64,000 bases of DNA from Acidobacteriota bacterium (GTDB lineage: Bacteria > Acidobacteriota > Vicinamibacteria > Vicinamibacterales > Vicinamibacteraceae). Under the pieces are notes generated by a model. The model was not told the origin of the DNA. It searched no databases and saw only the letters and a program-made list of their open reading frames with translations. The stretch spans positions 1 through 64,000 of the forward strand of contig JAEZCY010000374.1 of the NCBI GenBank assembly GCA_023429845.1, read 5' to 3'. The stretch's first letter is position 1, and the number at the start of each line of letters is the position of its first letter. The position numbers and the translations under genes are program-made. Below are positions 25,440 to 35,133 of this stretch, one piece after another.

Positions 25440-26426
25440 CTACGCCTCCTCCCCGCGCACGGCCGCGTCGAGTACGCCCGCCGAGAGCCCGTGGTCGGCG
25501 CACGTCCGCGCGAGCACGTCGGCATACCCGTGCGTCGCGAGCACGCGGCGGCACCCTGTGGCGGCGATCGTGTCGAGGAGCGCAGGCCAGTCCGCGTGGT
25601 CCGAGATCACGAACCCGCGGTCGACGCCCTTCCAGCGACGAGCACCGCGCACGCGCATCCAGCCGGACACCATCGCACTCGTTGCGTTCGGGAATCGCCT
25701 GAGCCAAGGCGTGTTCATCGCGGAAGGCGGCGCGATCACGACGCGGCCGCGCGTTGCCGCGCCGCGCGTCTGCTCCAGCACCGGCTCGACGGGCGGGAGG
25801 GGCACACCCGCCTCACGGTACGCTTCCGTCATGGCGATCACCGCACCGTGCGCGAGCGGTGGTTCGTCCATCGTGCCGGCGAGCAGCGCGAGCAGGCGCT
25901 GCGCCTTGCCGAGGCTGTACGCGAACAGCACCGAAGGTCGATCGGCATCGCGGTTGCCAGCGATCCAGGCGCGCAGGTCCGCCACGACCTGATCCACAGG
26001 CGGCCAGCGGTAGATCGGCAGCGCGAACGTCGCCTCGCTCACGAGCGTGTCGCAGGGCACCACCTCGAACGCGTCACATGTGGGGTCGGCGTCTCGTTTA
26101 TAGTCGCCGGTCACCACCCACACCTCGCCGCCCGCCGCGATGCGCACCTGTGCCGAGCCCGCGACGTGACCTGCGGGATGGAGCGACACCTCGACGCCGC
26201 CAAGCCGATGAGGCTCCCCATACGACCAGGCGTCGATCGTTACTTCCGGACCGAGGCGACGACGGAGGATTGGCGCACCTGCGGCCGCGCACACGTACCG
26301 TCGCGACCCCGGTCGCGCATGGTCGGCGTGCGCGTGCGTGATCACCGCCACGTCGACGCCGCCGACTGGATCGACGAAGAAGCCGCCGCGAGGGCACGCG
26401 AGTCCGTCCGGGGTGCTCTGGAGCAT
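25440..26426 (-). CDS. ligase-associated DNA exonuclease (metallo-beta-lactamase/SNM1-like)
   Basis: This 328-residue protein has the metallo-beta-lactamase motif HAHADH (residues 31-36), further metal ligands in LHPAGHVAGSAQV and VVTGDYKRDADP, and a C-terminal beta-CASP-like part (FVISDHADW, VLATHGYAD). It fits the TIGR04122 exonuclease family, related to SNM1/Artemis nucleases and encoded with ATP-dependent ligases. ATG 26426 is chosen because the conserved opening (TPDGLACPRGGFFVDP) begins directly after it; the frame extends further upstream without conserved content. With the ligase 3 bp downstream it forms a DNA repair operon. Confidence 0.93.
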   Translation of the reverse strand: MLQSTPDGLACPRGGFFVDPVGGVDVAVITHAHADHARPGSRRYVCAAAGAPILRRRLGPEVTIDAWSYGEPHRLGGVEVSLHPAGHVAGSAQVRIAAGGEVWVVTGDYKRDADPTCDAFEVVPCDTLVSEATFALPIYRWPPVDQVVADLRAWIAGNRDADRPSVLFAYSLGKAQRLLALLAGTMDEPPLAHGAVIAMTEAYREAGVPLPPVEPVLEQTRGAATRGRVVIAPPSAMNTPWLRRFPNATSAMVSGWMRVRGARRWKGVDRGFVISDHADWPALLDTIAATGCRRVLATHGYADVLARTCADHGLSAGVLDAAVRGEEA

Positions 26427-26602
26427 GAGGCGGGCACGAACAGCGTAACGCGGGTCTGGGGGCCTGCGGAACCGCGCATGTGTCCCCGCCGCGCAGGGGC
26501 CGGCGGGCGCGGGCGCACGCCTTGCCGTCGCGAGCGCAATCGTCGCGTGGATCCATCGCTCGACCATCGTCGATGCCAACCGGTTCCGCGAGTTTCGCGG
26601 TC

Positions 26603-26632
26603 GTACGCAGGCGTCGGCGCCTGCCCGACGCT
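26603..26632. repeat. palindromic dispersed repeat, family A copy 3
   Basis: GTACGCAGGCGTCGGCGCCTGCCCGACGC keeps the family A order, with a slightly imperfect stem. It lies in the 246-bp gap between the exonuclease and the secreted protein genes, which otherwise shows no gene. Confidence 0.6.
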
Positions 26633-26672
26633 CGGCGCGGTCGGGCTCACACCCGCGTCACGCTGACCGCCG

Positions 26673-29183
26673 TCAATCAATGCACGTGCCGAGGGCAGAC
26701 GCGCCGGCGCTCCACGGAACCCCGTCCGTGTCGCGATAGAGCGCCCACTCCACGACCAGGGGAGCGGCCGGGCTTCCGGGGGCCGGCTCGATGAGCATGC
26801 CGAAACGGGAGTCGTGTGCGGTCGGGAACAACGCGGCGATATCGACGTTCTGCCGTGCGCCTGCGCCAACGTCGATCTCGGCCGTCAGGGGCGCGGCGCC
26901 TTCCCGCAGGAGTGTGGCGCGCACCGTCGTCGCGATCGTGCCGGTGTTTGCCAGGAGCACGTACGTCTGGCCTCCGCCGCCCCACTCGCCCTCGGCGATC
27001 ACCCACCGCTGGCACGTCCGATTCGCACCGGCGCTCGCGTGTGCCTCGTGCCAGGTCGTCGAGGTTCCCGGCCACCACATGGCGCGCTCGGCTACGACCG
27101 GCGCGTCGGCATCGACGACCATCGACACGGCCGTCGACGCAAGCGACACGCCCGGCGCCGGGGTCTCGCCATTCACGAACACCGTCAACCGGCTCAGCGG
27201 CTCGACGACGTGCGTCACCGGTGGCGTCGGCCCCTGCGGCAGCAGGTACGTGACGCGAACCGGCACCGGCGACGTCGAAGGGTTGCCTACCAGCAGGTAC
27301 TGCTGGAACAGCGGGCCCGTGTGCCCTTCTGCGAAGAACCACGTCGTCTCTGGCGCGACCACGCCCGCGCTGGCATGACCAGCCTCGAACCACGATGGCC
27401 CCGACCGGTACATCGCCCGCTCGGCGACGAGCGGCACGTCCGATCGGACGATTACCGACGACGCCACGCCAGTCGAAGGCGTCTCGGGGCCGGCCTCGTC
27501 GCTGTTCACCCACACCGTATGTCGCGAGTGGGCGGCGACGAGATGCTCGCGGACGAGTGGAGGCAGAGGTGGCTGACGCAGATACGTAAGCGTGACATTG
27601 CCGCTGACGTCGCCCGGATTCTGCAGGAGGTAGAACAGGTCGAAACCGGTGTACGTCGCGCCTTCCGCGAAGTACCACTCCTGCGACGCGGCCGGAAGAC
27701 CGTGCTCGGCATGGCTGCCGCGACCCTGTTCCCACTGCACGAGACGATCGACGCCCAGCAGTTCGTCCGACTCGACGACCGTCGCGAACTCGTGCCCCTG
27801 GAGATCGGGAATCGCCGCCGTATCCACGGTGACGCGCTGGAGCGCCGGGACCTGTCGCGCGATACGCACGACACTGCGGTCGCTGCGCTCGAACCGGAGT
27901 TGCGCCCGCGCCGTCGCCGCCCCGGGATTGGCCAGGGCGATGCGCGTCGTCAGCGTGTCGCGGCGTACGCCCTCGGCAAGCAGGCGCACGAACCGACCAC
28001 GCGGATGCGTCCCTGCCGCGTGCTCGTCGGCATTCGAGCGCCCGTCACCGTCCGGATCGCCCGCCGCGCCGTTGTCGCCATCGAGGCTCGTGGGATCGAG
28101 CCCGAACTCGCGCTCCCAGTCGTCGGGCAGCCCGTCGCTGTCGGCGTCCACGGGCGTCGCGGGCGGCTGCCAGCCGAGCTGCACGACTTCGAAGTCCGTG
28201 ACGCGCACCGTGCGCACGGCGGAGGCGATGCTGTTCATGTACGGCGCCCAACGCGGGTCGTTGGTGCCTGTGACGTACATGTCCGAGCCGTTGTCGGCCA
28301 CGATGAGCCCGTACGTCTTGATCGCCTGCAGGAATCGCTGCACGTGAGGCGGGTGCATCGAGATGTCCACGCCGGCCTTCAAACGCAGGCGCGCGCCCAT
28401 CGGCAGTGCCCCGCTGGTGTTGCCGGCCCGGTGAGAGGCGGGGAAGACGTGACCGTTGGTTGCGCGCACGGTGACACGGAACGCGTGTCGAATCGGCTCG
28501 GTGCCGAACAGTTCGTCGAAGCGCGCGAGCCCGGGCATGATCGCGAGTCCTGCCGCGTCGGCACTCGTCCAGCCCTCGGGCCGACGATCGCTGCGGGTCA
28601 TGTCGAAGACAGCGCCCGAGTCGGCCTCCCAACGCTGCGCGCCTCCGTTCCAGTGCGCGCGGTAGAGCTCGTACAGCAGCCTGTTGTCTCGATCCACGAG
28701 GATCAAATGGCGGTCGCCGCCAGGGTCCACATGGGCTGGCTGCCCGCCTTCCACGTAGCCGGGCGTGGACTTCGCCGCGTCGGGAATCGGATAGCCCGCC
28801 GGGCGTCCCGGGGCGCCGTCGTCACTCTCCCGGCCGTACGCGGTCCACGTGATTGGCACGAGCGGCTGGGTTCCCGGGACGCTGACGTACGGCATGCCGT
28901 AGGTGGCAGTGGGGTCGCCGGGGTCGTTTGCCGATGCACCCCAGTCCTGACGCAGGCGCAGGTCGCGGTTGTTACGGACCCAGGCGATGAACGCCGCGCT
29001 GTCGGGATCGACTGGCGCCTGGCTGACGTCGGCGTTCCACCAGTTGTCGGCGGGGAACAAGGGCAGGGGCTGCGGCAGCGGTCCGGCCGGCTGCGCCAGC
29101 GACGCGCGCGGCGCCGCCGTCACCGCAACCAGGGCGAACGTAAGGAGAAGTAAACGCAATGCCATCACCCGGGTAATCGACAC
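26673..29183 (-). CDS. large secreted protein with EF-hand-like and DUF5719-like repeats
   Basis: The protein has about 836 residues. After a signal peptide (cleavage near PRASLA) comes a domain of about 300 residues beginning LPLFPADNWWNADVSQAPVD, then a calcium-binding thrombospondin-3-like stretch (DADSDGLPDDWE and DPDGDGRSNADEHAAG). After that come at least three repeats with the pattern W(Y/F/V)(F/I)AEG...YLL..NPG, namely EWYFAEGATYTG, TWFFAEGHTGP and RWVIAEGEWGG. These resemble DUF5719-like surface modules. The function is unknown; an extracellular adhesive or carbohydrate-associated role is possible. The start is uncertain: GTG 29183 has GGAGGGG just upstream, ATG 29165 is the alternative, and a GTG at 29195 lies inside a dispersed repeat and is less likely. 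Confidence 0.75.
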   Translation of the reverse strand: MSITRVMALRLLLLTFALVAVTAAPRASLAQPAGPLPQPLPLFPADNWWNADVSQAPVDPDSAAFIAWVRNNRDLRLRQDWGASANDPGDPTATYGMPYVSVPGTQPLVPITWTAYGRESDDGAPGRPAGYPIPDAAKSTPGYVEGGQPAHVDPGGDRHLILVDRDNRLLYELYRAHWNGGAQRWEADSGAVFDMTRSDRRPEGWTSADAAGLAIMPGLARFDELFGTEPIRHAFRVTVRATNGHVFPASHRAGNTSGALPMGARLRLKAGVDISMHPPHVQRFLQAIKTYGLIVADNGSDMYVTGTNDPRWAPYMNSIASAVRTVRVTDFEVVQLGWQPPATPVDADSDGLPDDWEREFGLDPTSLDGDNGAAGDPDGDGRSNADEHAAGTHPRGRFVRLLAEGVRRDTLTTRIALANPGAATARAQLRFERSDRSVVRIARQVPALQRVTVDTAAIPDLQGHEFATVVESDELLGVDRLVQWEQGRGSHAEHGLPAASQEWYFAEGATYTGFDLFYLLQNPGDVSGNVTLTYLRQPPLPPLVREHLVAAHSRHTVWVNSDEAGPETPSTGVASSVIVRSDVPLVAERAMYRSGPSWFEAGHASAGVVAPETTWFFAEGHTGPLFQQYLLVGNPSTSPVPVRVTYLLPQGPTPPVTHVVEPLSRLTVFVNGETPAPGVSLASTAVSMVVDADAPVVAERAMWWPGTSTTWHEAHASAGANRTCQRWVIAEGEWGGGGQTYVLLANTGTIATTVRATLLREGAAPLTAEIDVGAGARQNVDIAALFPTAHDSRFGMLIEPAPGSPAAPLVVEWALYRDTDGVPWSAGASALGTCID

Positions 29184-29192
29184 GAGCCCCTC

Positions 29193-29227
29193 CACACGTC
29201 AGGTAGGGACCGCTGTCCCAGCGGTCC
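29193..29227. repeat. dispersed repeat, family B copy (31 bp shared with 42644-42674)
   Basis: CACACGTCAGGTAGGGACC begins a block identical over 31 bp to 42644-42674. The stem GGACCGCTG (29207-29215) and CAGCGGTCC (29219-29227) is perfect with a TCC loop. It sits just upstream of the secreted-protein gene and next to a tandem repeat. Confidence 0.85.
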
Positions 29228-29230
29228 ATC

Positions 29231-29322
29231 TGCGCTGCGTCGCTCCTGCGCTGCGTCGCTCCTGCGCTGCGCCGCTCCTGCGCTGCGCGCTCCTGCGCTG
29301 CGCGCTCCTGCGCTGCGTCGCC
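29231..29322. repeat. tandem repeat, six units of TGCGCTGCGTCGCTCC type
   Basis: There are six consecutive units of 16, 16, 16, 15, 15 and 14 bases, all starting TGCGCTGCG. The array fills almost the whole gap between the gamma-glutamyltransferase stop (29331) and the family B repeat. A single related unit (TCTGCGCTGCGACCGTCCC) follows the B copy near 42690, so the array probably grew from a B-associated flank. Confidence 0.9.
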
Positions 29323-29330
29323 TTCAACCC

Positions 29331-31130
29331 CTACCAGGCGACGATTGCGCGTTCGCGACGGACGTCCGCGGCTCCGCGCAGCCTGCCTGTCGCCGGATCC
29401 ACCCCGGCCGCGACGATGCCGGTGGGGTAGGCGGCTGGGGGATACAGCCGCAGGATATGGCCGCGGGCCTCGAGCGCACGGCGCACCGTGTCGGGCACGC
29501 TTCGTTCGATCTCGAGCACGCCGGGGTCGATGCGGTGGTCGTCGAACGAACTCTCGATGGACAGCGTGTTGAAGCGTGCGGACTCCACGGCCGCCTGCAG
29601 GGGCATGCCGAAGTCGATGACGTTGATCAGGACCTGCAGGATCTGCTGGTCCTGGCTGTCCCCACCCGGTGTGCCCATCGCGAGGAACGGCGCGCCGTCT
29701 CTGGTCACGATCGTCGGCGTGAGCGTCGTCCGCGGACGCTTGCCGCCGGCGAGCACGTTGGGACTTGCCGGATCGAGCCGGAAGGCCTGCATGCGGTTAC
29801 TCATGGGCACCCCCGTGTCGCCCGCGATGAAGGCGCCGCCGAGCAGCCAGCCGGACGAGGGCGTCGCGGAGAACAGGTTGCCGTCCTTGTCGGCGACCTG
29901 GATGGACGTCGTATCGCCCGACTCCCCGACCTGTCCCACCTTCGGCGTGTTCAAGGGACGCTCGCCGAGCCGTCCGCCTCCGCTGGGCGCGCCTTCGCCA
30001 TCGAACGGCAGCGGGTTGCCCGGCCGTTGTTCGAGACTTGCGCGCGTCATGTCGATGAGTGTTCGTCGTCGCGCCGCGTACGCCTTGGAGAGCAGTCCGC
30101 GGATGGGCACCGTCACGAAGTCCGGGTCGCCGTAGTACCGGTCCCGGTCGGCATAGGCGAGCTTCATGGCCTCGGTGATCACGTGGATGCTGTCGGCACT
30201 GAGGTGGCCGAGCGCCTTCAGGTCGAAGCCCTCGAGCAGGTTGAGCGTCTGGAGCAGCACCGGGCTCTGGTTCCAGGGCCCCGCCTTGTGCACGGTGAAG
30301 CCGCGATACGTCGTGGTGACGGGGGCTTCCACCCTGCCTCGGTAGCCGGCGATGTCGGCAGCGGTCATCAGGCCGCCGGCTTGTCCAACGGCCGCAGCGA
30401 GGCGCGCGGCGAAGTCGCCGGTGTAGAACGCGTCCCTGGCGCGGGCGATGGCCTGCTCGCGCGGTGCGCCGGACTGCAGTGCGACCGCCTCGGCGTCGGC
30501 GAGCATGCGCAGGGTGCGCGCGAGATTCGGTTGACGGAACGTCTCGCCCGCGCGCGTGACGCGCCCCTCGGGATAGTACGTGCGCATCGTGTCGGCATAC
30601 CGCTCGCTGGCTGCCCGTTCGCTCGTCAGGTAGCGGCTGAGCATCTCGTACATCCGGAAGCCGTCGGCAAGCCGGATGGCGGGACCGAGTACGTCACCGA
30701 GCGACAACGTGCCGTGCCTGGCGAGCGCAAGCGCTGTGGCATCGACGACGGCTGGCACCGTGGCCCCGAGCGGACCGTTGCCGGGGATGCTGTCGCGCCC
30801 GGCAAAGGCGGCCGGCGTCGCGGCCTGCGGGGCAGTCCCTTGCCCGTTGATCACGACGACCTCGCGGGATCTCGCAAGGTAGATCAGCATCGGCGCTTCG
30901 CCGCCAAGGCCGAAGTGCGAGATCTCGACGACAGCGGCGGCGAACACCGCGGCGACGCCCGCATCGACCGCATTGCCGCCGCGTGCGAGCATCTCGGCGC
31001 CCGCCTCGACGGTGTACGTTCGGCCTGCGGCCACCACGCCGTGCGTGCCCGAGAACTCCGGCCGCAGCGTCTGCGCCGTCGCAAGGCCTGCCGCCATCAC
31101 GAACGGCAACGCAATCCAGGGTCGGGTCAT
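29331..31130 (-). CDS. ggt: gamma-glutamyltransferase, secreted
   Basis: This 599-residue protein has an N-terminal signal (WIALPFVMAAGLATA). It is a full-length Ntn-hydrolase precursor: the predicted autocleavage site and nucleophile are at T407 in ESGDTTSIQVADKDGN. Other family segments are AEMLARGGNAVDAGVA near residue 50, WNQSPVLLQTLNLLEGFD in the large subunit and GTPGGDSQDQQILQVLIN in the small subunit. It cleaves or transfers the gamma-glutamyl group of glutathione or related peptides outside the cytoplasm. A low-complexity insertion before the nucleophile (residues 372-395, containing PFDGEGAPSGGGRLGE) is unusual. ATG 31130 gives the best signal peptide. Confidence 0.93.
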   Translation of the reverse strand: MTRPWIALPFVMAAGLATAQTLRPEFSGTHGVVAAGRTYTVEAGAEMLARGGNAVDAGVAAVFAAAVVEISHFGLGGEAPMLIYLARSREVVVINGQGTAPQAATPAAFAGRDSIPGNGPLGATVPAVVDATALALARHGTLSLGDVLGPAIRLADGFRMYEMLSRYLTSERAASERYADTMRTYYPEGRVTRAGETFRQPNLARTLRMLADAEAVALQSGAPREQAIARARDAFYTGDFAARLAAAVGQAGGLMTAADIAGYRGRVEAPVTTTYRGFTVHKAGPWNQSPVLLQTLNLLEGFDLKALGHLSADSIHVITEAMKLAYADRDRYYGDPDFVTVPIRGLLSKAYAARRRTLIDMTRASLEQRPGNPLPFDGEGAPSGGGRLGERPLNTPKVGQVGESGDTTSIQVADKDGNLFSATPSSGWLLGGAFIAGDTGVPMSNRMQAFRLDPASPNVLAGGKRPRTTLTPTIVTRDGAPFLAMGTPGGDSQDQQILQVLINVIDFGMPLQAAVESARFNTLSIESSFDDHRIDPGVLEIERSVPDTVRRALEARGHILRLYPPAAYPTGIVAAGVDPATGRLRGAADVRRERAIVAW

Positions 31131-31232
31131 CTGCCGTTTCCTCGGCGCCAGCCGGCCGCTGCCTGCCATCGCTGGTGCTGTTTCGATGACGACGATACCG
31201 CGATCCTCGCCCTGCACTACGATCAGCCAGCC

Positions 31233-32077
31233 ATGCTCGTCCTCTCGAACATCGTCAAGCGGTACGGCACGAGGGTCGCCGTGGACGACCTCTCCCTCGA
31301 GGCCGGCGCCGGCGAGATCCTCGGACTGCTCGGGCCCAACGGCGCCGGGAAGAGCACGACGATGCACGTGGCGGTGGGGTTGCTGCGCCCCGACGCGGGT
31401 ACGGTGGTCATCGGGTCGCATGGCTCGCCGACGCTGCCGGCGGTGCGGCGCCTGCTCGGGCTCGCTCCGCAGAACCTGGCGATCTACGACCTGTTGACCG
31501 CCGAGGAGAATCTCGCGTTCTTCGCGCAGTTGTATGGCCTCTCGGGTGAGCGATTGCGCTCCCGCGTTGAGGCCGCGCTGACGTTCGCTGGCCTGCAGGA
31601 ACGTCGTCGCGATCGTGTGGGCTCGTACTCGGGCGGCATGAAGCGGCGGCTCAACATCGCGGCGGCGATCCTCCACGAGCCCGACCTCGTGCTGCTCGAC
31701 GAGCCCACCGTGGGGTGGACCCGCAGTCACGCAACGCGATCTTCGACAGCATCGCGACGCTGAAGTCGCAGGGGCGCACGCTCGTGTACAGCACGCACTA
31801 CATGGAGGAAGCCGTGCGCCTGTGCGATCGCGTCGCCATCATCGACGCGGGGCGGGTGCTGGCGATGGACACGGTTGCAGGGCTCATCAAGAGCCACGGC
31901 GGGCCGCCGCGGCTCCACGTGCAGGCAGGGGGCCGCGAGATCGTGTCGGACACCAGCGAACCCCTGGCCGAGTTGAACCGCATCGCGTCGGTCACGCCCA
32001 TCGACTCGTTCCGCGTGGACGCACCGACGCTCGAGCAGGTGTTCCTTACGCTTACCGGACGCACACTGCGCGACTGA
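31233..32077 (+). pseudogene. ABC-2 exporter ATP-binding gene with a frameshift
   Basis: The first part, from ATG 31233, encodes Walker A GPNGAGKST, Q-loop LAPQNL, signature YSGGMKRRL and Walker B VLLDEPTVG, then runs into TRSHAT out of frame. The expected continuation VDPQSRNAIFDSI is in the next frame from 31715, with the switch His in VYSTHYMEEA, ending at 32077. One missing G in the run GTGGGGTGG (31710-31718) would restore a normal 281-residue protein. All other positions look intact. It is therefore either a very recent inactivating mutation, programmed slippage on the G run, or a sequencing error. The permease gene follows 8 bp later. Confidence 0.88.
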
Positions 32078-32085
32078 GGCTGCCC

Positions 32086-33360
32086 ATGTCACCGATGCTC
32101 GCCATTGCGCTCAAGGACCTGCGTACCTTCACCCGGCAGCGCGCGTCCCTCTTCTTCACCTTCGTGTGGCCGCTCATCGTCGCCGTGTTGTTTGGCGTGC
32201 TGTTCGGCGGCGGCAGCAGCGGGTCGCCGCGCATCGGCATCGCCGTGGTGGATGAAGACGGAACTCCGGCCTCGACGGCGTTCGCCGAGCAGCTGCTCAC
32301 GCGCGACACCTTCGACGGCATTCGGGCGACCCGTGCGGATGCGATCGACGCGGTGAGACGCGGCACGCGGACTGCAGCCGTGCTCCTGCGCCCAGGATTC
32401 GGCGAGGCGTCGCAGCGGCTGTTCTACGGCACGCCCCCGCAGGTCGAAGTGCACATCGACCCGAGCCGTCGGGCTGAACGCGACATGCTCGAAGGGTTGC
32501 TGATGCAGCAAGGGGCCGAGCGGCTGCAGGCGCTGTTCGACAATCCCGGCGACAGCCGCAAGCACGTGCAGTCCGCGCTCGATGAGTTGCGCTCGGCTGG
32601 CGGTTCGGCCCAGCAGCCGGCCCTCGAGACGTTTCTGGGCCAGCTCGACGCGTTTCTCGGGTCGGAGGCGGCGCAGCAGGCGGCGTCCAAGGCGTCGGGC
32701 GAGGGTGGGGGCTTCGAGCCATTGCACATCACGATGCAGGACGTGCAGCCCCGGCCGACGGGCGGTCCGCGCAACGGTTACGACGTCACGTTCCCCATGG
32801 CGATGCTGTGGGCCGTCTTCGGCTGCGTGATGGCGTTCGGCACGACGTTCGTATCCGAACGCGTGCGTGGCACGCTCGTGCGTCTCCAGGTGGCGCCGAT
32901 GTCGAAAGCCCAGGTGCTCGCCGGAAAATCGCTGGCGGCCTTCTTCGCCATCCTCATCGTCGAGACGATGCTGTTGTTGCTGGGCGTGGGGGCGTTCGGC
33001 GTCAGGCCCTCCTCCTGGCTCGGGCTGGGTTTCGCGATCGTCTGCACCTCGGCGGCCTTTGTGGGCATCATCCTGCTGCTCGCGTCGATGGCGCACAGCG
33101 AGCACGGTATCGGTGGAACGGGGCCGGCCGTCATGATGCCGCTGTTCCTGCTCGGCGGCGCGATGATCCCGCTGATGGTGATGCCGCCGTGGCTCGCGGG
33201 TCTCAGCTACCTGAGCCCGGTGCGCTGGGCAATCCTCGCGCTCGAGGGCGCGATCTGGCGCGACTTCAGCGCGGCAGAGATGGCCGTACCCTGCGCGGTG
33301 CTGCTCCTGGTGGCAGCCACGACGTTCGTCGTCGGCGCCCGTCGTCAGGAAGCGGAGTGA
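32086..33360 (+). CDS. ABC-2 type exporter permease
   Basis: This 424-residue protein has one N-terminal helix (SLFFTFVWPLIVAVLFGVLFG), a long outer domain (about 45-220) and five C-terminal helices, the layout of the ABC-2/YhgE-like permeases. The segment FVSERVRGTLVRLQVAPMSKAQVLAGK is characteristic of ABC2 membrane proteins. It is cotranscribed with the ATPase reading frame just upstream. If the frameshift there is real and not bypassed, this permease lacks its motor. The substrate is unknown. Confidence 0.9.
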   Translation: MSPMLAIALKDLRTFTRQRASLFFTFVWPLIVAVLFGVLFGGGSSGSPRIGIAVVDEDGTPASTAFAEQLLTRDTFDGIRATRADAIDAVRRGTRTAAVLLRPGFGEASQRLFYGTPPQVEVHIDPSRRAERDMLEGLLMQQGAERLQALFDNPGDSRKHVQSALDELRSAGGSAQQPALETFLGQLDAFLGSEAAQQAASKASGEGGGFEPLHITMQDVQPRPTGGPRNGYDVTFPMAMLWAVFGCVMAFGTTFVSERVRGTLVRLQVAPMSKAQVLAGKSLAAFFAILIVETMLLLLGVGAFGVRPSSWLGLGFAIVCTSAAFVGIILLLASMAHSEHGIGGTGPAVMMPLFLLGGAMIPLMVMPPWLAGLSYLSPVRWAILALEGAIWRDFSAAEMAVPCAVLLLVAATTFVVGARRQEAE

Positions 33361-33544
33361 GTGGAGAACCGATCGTCTGCGCGGCCGCAGGGTCCGACCG
33401 AGACGGCGCCGCCCGGCAAGCGGTGCACCAGAGCACGGCCGATCCAGCTGACAGCCGAGCGCGATCGTGAAATGCTGGACGGGCAAGGCCCCGAGTTGCG
33501 CCCCTGCAGTTCTGCAATTCTGAAATTCCTGGAGGCTGCTCCCC

Positions 33545-34420
<876 letters not shown>

Positions 34421-34438
34421 CCGCCGCCGGTGCGGCAG

Positions 34439-34493
34439 GTACGTAGGCCGCCGGGCCTCCGCAGGTACGTAGCCGCCGAGCCTTGCCCGGCGG
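34439..34493. repeat. palindromic dispersed repeat, family A copy 4 (tandem pair)
   Basis: Two units are present: GGTACGTAGGCCGCCGGGCCT (truncated) at 34439-34459 and GGTACGTAGCCGCCGAGCC with TTGCCCGGCGG at 34464-34493. They lie between the rhodanese and sufE genes. Confidence 0.75.
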
Positions 34494-34583
34494 TCGGGCG
34501 TCCGCGGGCCCGGCGGGGTGGCCGGGGCGGGGTGCCCTACCCGGTTCAGACATCGACCGACGAAGGCCGACACCGACGCAGAC

Positions 34584-35030
34584 ATGACTACGCAAGAGAA
34601 GCTGGACGAACTTCAGGAAACGCTCGACATGTTCAGCGACCCGAGCAGCCGCGCGGAGCTGCTGATCGGGCTCGCCGACAAGTTCGTCGAGGTGCCACCG
34701 GACGTCGCGACGAGACCCTTTCCGAAGAGCCACCAGGTGCCGCAGTGCGAGTCGGAAGTCTACGTGTGGTCACGCCTGAACGCGGACCGCACGGTGAAGC
34801 TCGATTTCGCCGTCGAGAATCCGAGCGGCATCTCCGCCAGGGCGCTTGCCGTGATCCTGGATTCGATCTACTCCGGTCAGCCGGCCGAGGACGTGCTCGC
34901 GCTCGACTCCGGGATCGTGGAACGTGTCTTCCGCCAGAACATCTCGATGGGCAAGGGCCTCGGCCTCAAGTCGATGGTGATGGCGGCACAGGCGCTCACG
35001 CGCGACGCGCTGAAGAAGGACGGCGCCTGA
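34584..35030 (+). CDS. sufE: SufE-like sulfur acceptor protein
   Basis: This 148-residue protein matches the SufE fold: an opening helix (EKLDELQETLDMFSD), the acceptor Cys in HQVPQCESEVYVW, and the C-terminal ISMGKGLGLKSMVMAAQ segment. SufE takes persulfide sulfur from SufS for Fe-S cluster assembly. No sufBCDS genes are in the window. The start at 34584 is the first Met of the conserved region, with a weak ribosome site. Confidence 0.93.
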   Translation: MTTQEKLDELQETLDMFSDPSSRAELLIGLADKFVEVPPDVATRPFPKSHQVPQCESEVYVWSRLNADRTVKLDFAVENPSGISARALAVILDSIYSGQPAEDVLALDSGIVERVFRQNISMGKGLGLKSMVMAAQALTRDALKKDGA

Positions 35031-35133
35031 CGCGCACGCAACGCCATGTGTCATATCGGTCCTTCCGCGGTACGGCTGGTGCTACGCTCACGGCACTCGA
35101 GCCGGCTGCGTCCCGCAGCCGCGAAAGGACTCC

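Noticed and set aside
24393..26666. A 757-codon plus-strand frame opposite the ligase and exonuclease genes
   Set aside because: The opposite strand carries catalytic K232 and the HAHADH motif in the right context; this frame is a shadow.
26342..26869. Candidate helicase or other repair gene upstream of the exonuclease
   Set aside because: The translation is Arg/Pro/Ser-rich without motifs, and most of it overlaps real genes or a family A repeat.
29231..29322. CRISPR or coding repeat
   Set aside because: Units are contiguous without spacers, and no frame gives a plausible protein start.
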